A DNA stretch of 64,000 nucleotides, from contig NZ_VDET01000002.1 in the NCBI RefSeq assembly GCF_006381105.1, forward strand, positions 186,001 to 250,000, written 5' to 3'. The translations under genes were made by a program, and so were the position numbers. This DNA comes from Flavicella sediminum (GTDB lineage: Bacteria > Bacteroidota > Bacteroidia > Flavobacteriales > Flavobacteriaceae). Under the pieces are notes generated by a model. It did no database searches. It worked only from the letters and a program-made list of their open reading frames with translations, and was not told where the DNA came from. Of the stretch, positions 63,215 through 64,000 are shown in pieces. The first letter of the stretch is position 1; each line of letters begins with the position of its first letter.

Positions 63215-63658
63215 ATGTACAACAATAAAGAAAATACAAATGCATTTTTAATTCATATTTCTGCATTTACCGGACACTTTTTTCCTTTTGCAGCAATTTT
63301 GGTTCCCTTGGTTTTATGGCAAACTCAAAAAGGCAAAAGTGCCTTTTTAGATCACCATGGAAAAGAAGCGGTGAACTTCAATATTAGTTTTGCCTTGTAT
63401 GCTATTTTATTGGGGCTTACTTTTATAGGAAGCTTTTTTAGGTCCTTATTCCCTTTAATAAAAAACTGGGGAGACGAAAATTTCACCTATAACTTTTCCT
63501 ATCATTTTGAATCTGGAAATTATTTAATCCCAGCAGGATTCTTTTCAATCATTGGATTGTTTACTGTGATCAAATCAGTTTTGATAATTATAGCCGCTAT
63601 GAAATCCCAAAAAGGAGAATTGTATTCCTACCCCCTAACAATAAAATTTATTAAATAA
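63215..63658 (+). CDS. DUF4870 membrane protein
   Basis: The 147-residue reading starts MYNNKENTNAFLIHISAFTGHFFPF, typical of DUF4870, with LDHHGKEAVNFNISF and three or four membrane helices. The longer in-frame ATG at 63149 would start inside the operator/promoter, so 63215 is preferred. DUF4870 proteins are small inner-membrane proteins of unknown function that commonly accompany PadR regulators. The padR gene follows after 16 bp. Confidence 0.9.
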   Translation: MYNNKENTNAFLIHISAFTGHFFPFAAILVPLVLWQTQKGKSAFLDHHGKEAVNFNISFALYAILLGLTFIGSFFRSLFPLIKNWGDENFTYNFSYHFESGNYLIPAGFFSIIGLFTVIKSVLIIIAAMKSQKGELYSYPLTIKFIK

Positions 63659-63674
63659 TATTTAAATCCTTTAT

Positions 63675-64000
63675 ATGAAGATAGAAAACACAAAAGCTCA
63701 GATGAGAAAAGGGGTTTTAGAATATTGCATCTTGTCCATATTGCAAAAAGGCGACGCCTATACTTCTGAAATACTTGCGACCCTGAAGAGCGCAGAAATG
63801 ATTGTAGTGGAAGGGACCATTTACCCTTTGCTAACCCGCTTAAAAAATGCGGGCTTGTTAAGTTACAGATGGGAAGAATCTACCTCTGGACCTCCACGTA
63901 AATATTATGTACTTACAGAAAACGGAGGTTTGTTCTTAAAAGAATTAAACAGCACATGGAATAATTTAGTAAACGCAGTAGACCTAGTAACAAAAAAAGA
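63675..64000 (+). CDS. PadR family transcriptional regulator (truncated by window edge)
   Basis: At least 108 residues are visible, starting MKIENTKAQMRKGVLEYCIL. The PadR winged-helix core includes GDAYTSEILATL, the recognition region VVEGTIYPLLTRLKNAGLLSY, and GPPRKYYVLTENG. PadR proteins of this size usually end near residue 110, so little is missing. It probably represses its own operon through the palindrome at 63143-63165. It follows the DUF4870 gene by 16 bp. Confidence 0.94.
   Translation, partial: MKIENTKAQMRKGVLEYCILSILQKGDAYTSEILATLKSAEMIVVEGTIYPLLTRLKNAGLLSYRWEESTSGPPRKYYVLTENGGLFLKELNSTWNNLVNAVDLVTKK

Overview
This window is AT-rich chromosomal DNA from a marine-type member of the Bacteroidota, most likely family Flavobacteriaceae. 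The evidence is T9SS C-terminal sorting domains, a hybrid two-component regulator (HTCS), an ExbB/ExbD/TonB set, lipobox-type sulfatases, Bacteroidota promoter signals (TTTG, about 19 nt, TAnnTTTG) and an E. coli-like NhaB. I cannot name the genus from sequence alone. No rRNA, insertion sequence, phage gene or CRISPR array was seen. One tRNA (Val, anticodon TAC) is present.

Region 1 (1..34235, all minus strand) is a large cell-surface polysaccharide cluster that continues past the left edge. Read in the direction of transcription it runs: wbpB-like oxidase; rfbC and rfbD; GDP-sugar module (manC, gmd, fcl/colC-like, colD-like); a small nucleotidyltransferase; hexuronate module (ugd, UDP-glucuronate epimerase, tviC-like, tviB-like); rfbB and rfbA; flippase; VioA-like aminotransferase; an ATP-grasp/HAD fusion; pyruvyl transferase; GT2; a Wzy/ligase-like membrane protein; AsnB-like amidotransferase; three GT4 enzymes with a beta-helix lipoprotein among them; then a Pgl-type module (PglC-like initiating transferase, PglD-like acetyltransferase, PglE-like aminotransferase, a second flippase, Wzy, and a PglF-like 4,6-dehydratase cut by the window edge). 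The genes imply activated rhamnose, viosamine-type amino sugar, colitose (or fucose), glucuronate/galacturonate, GalNAcA and a bacillosamine-type sugar, with likely pyruvylation and amidation.

Region 2 (34236..46361) is housekeeping and mixed: tRNA-Val, folC, tonB-exbD-exbB, nhaB, anmK, an acyl-CoA dehydrogenase, an AlkD-like HEAT-repeat protein, a VanX-like dipeptidase, small DUF1456 and DUF4177 proteins, a HAD phosphatase and a DUF4369 lipoprotein.

Region 3 (46375..58317) looks like a sulfated-fucan response locus without SusC/SusD. It holds two tandem secreted BspA-like leucine-rich-repeat proteins with T9SS tails, a sulfatase cotranscribed with a 1376-residue HTCS, a divergent second sulfatase and a GH29-like alpha-L-fucosidase. 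A shared element, GGGNNNNAATGTTGCAAA and looser relatives, lies in the control regions of these genes and may be the HTCS operator.

Region 4 (58318..64000) holds a DUF1697 protein, a TIGR00266/AIM24 protein, an arsenic operon (arsR, DUF6428-like, arsC-like, acr3) with two near-identical candidate ArsR operators, a DUF4442 protein, and a DUF4870-PadR pair whose promoter has a 23-bp palindrome over the -33 box.
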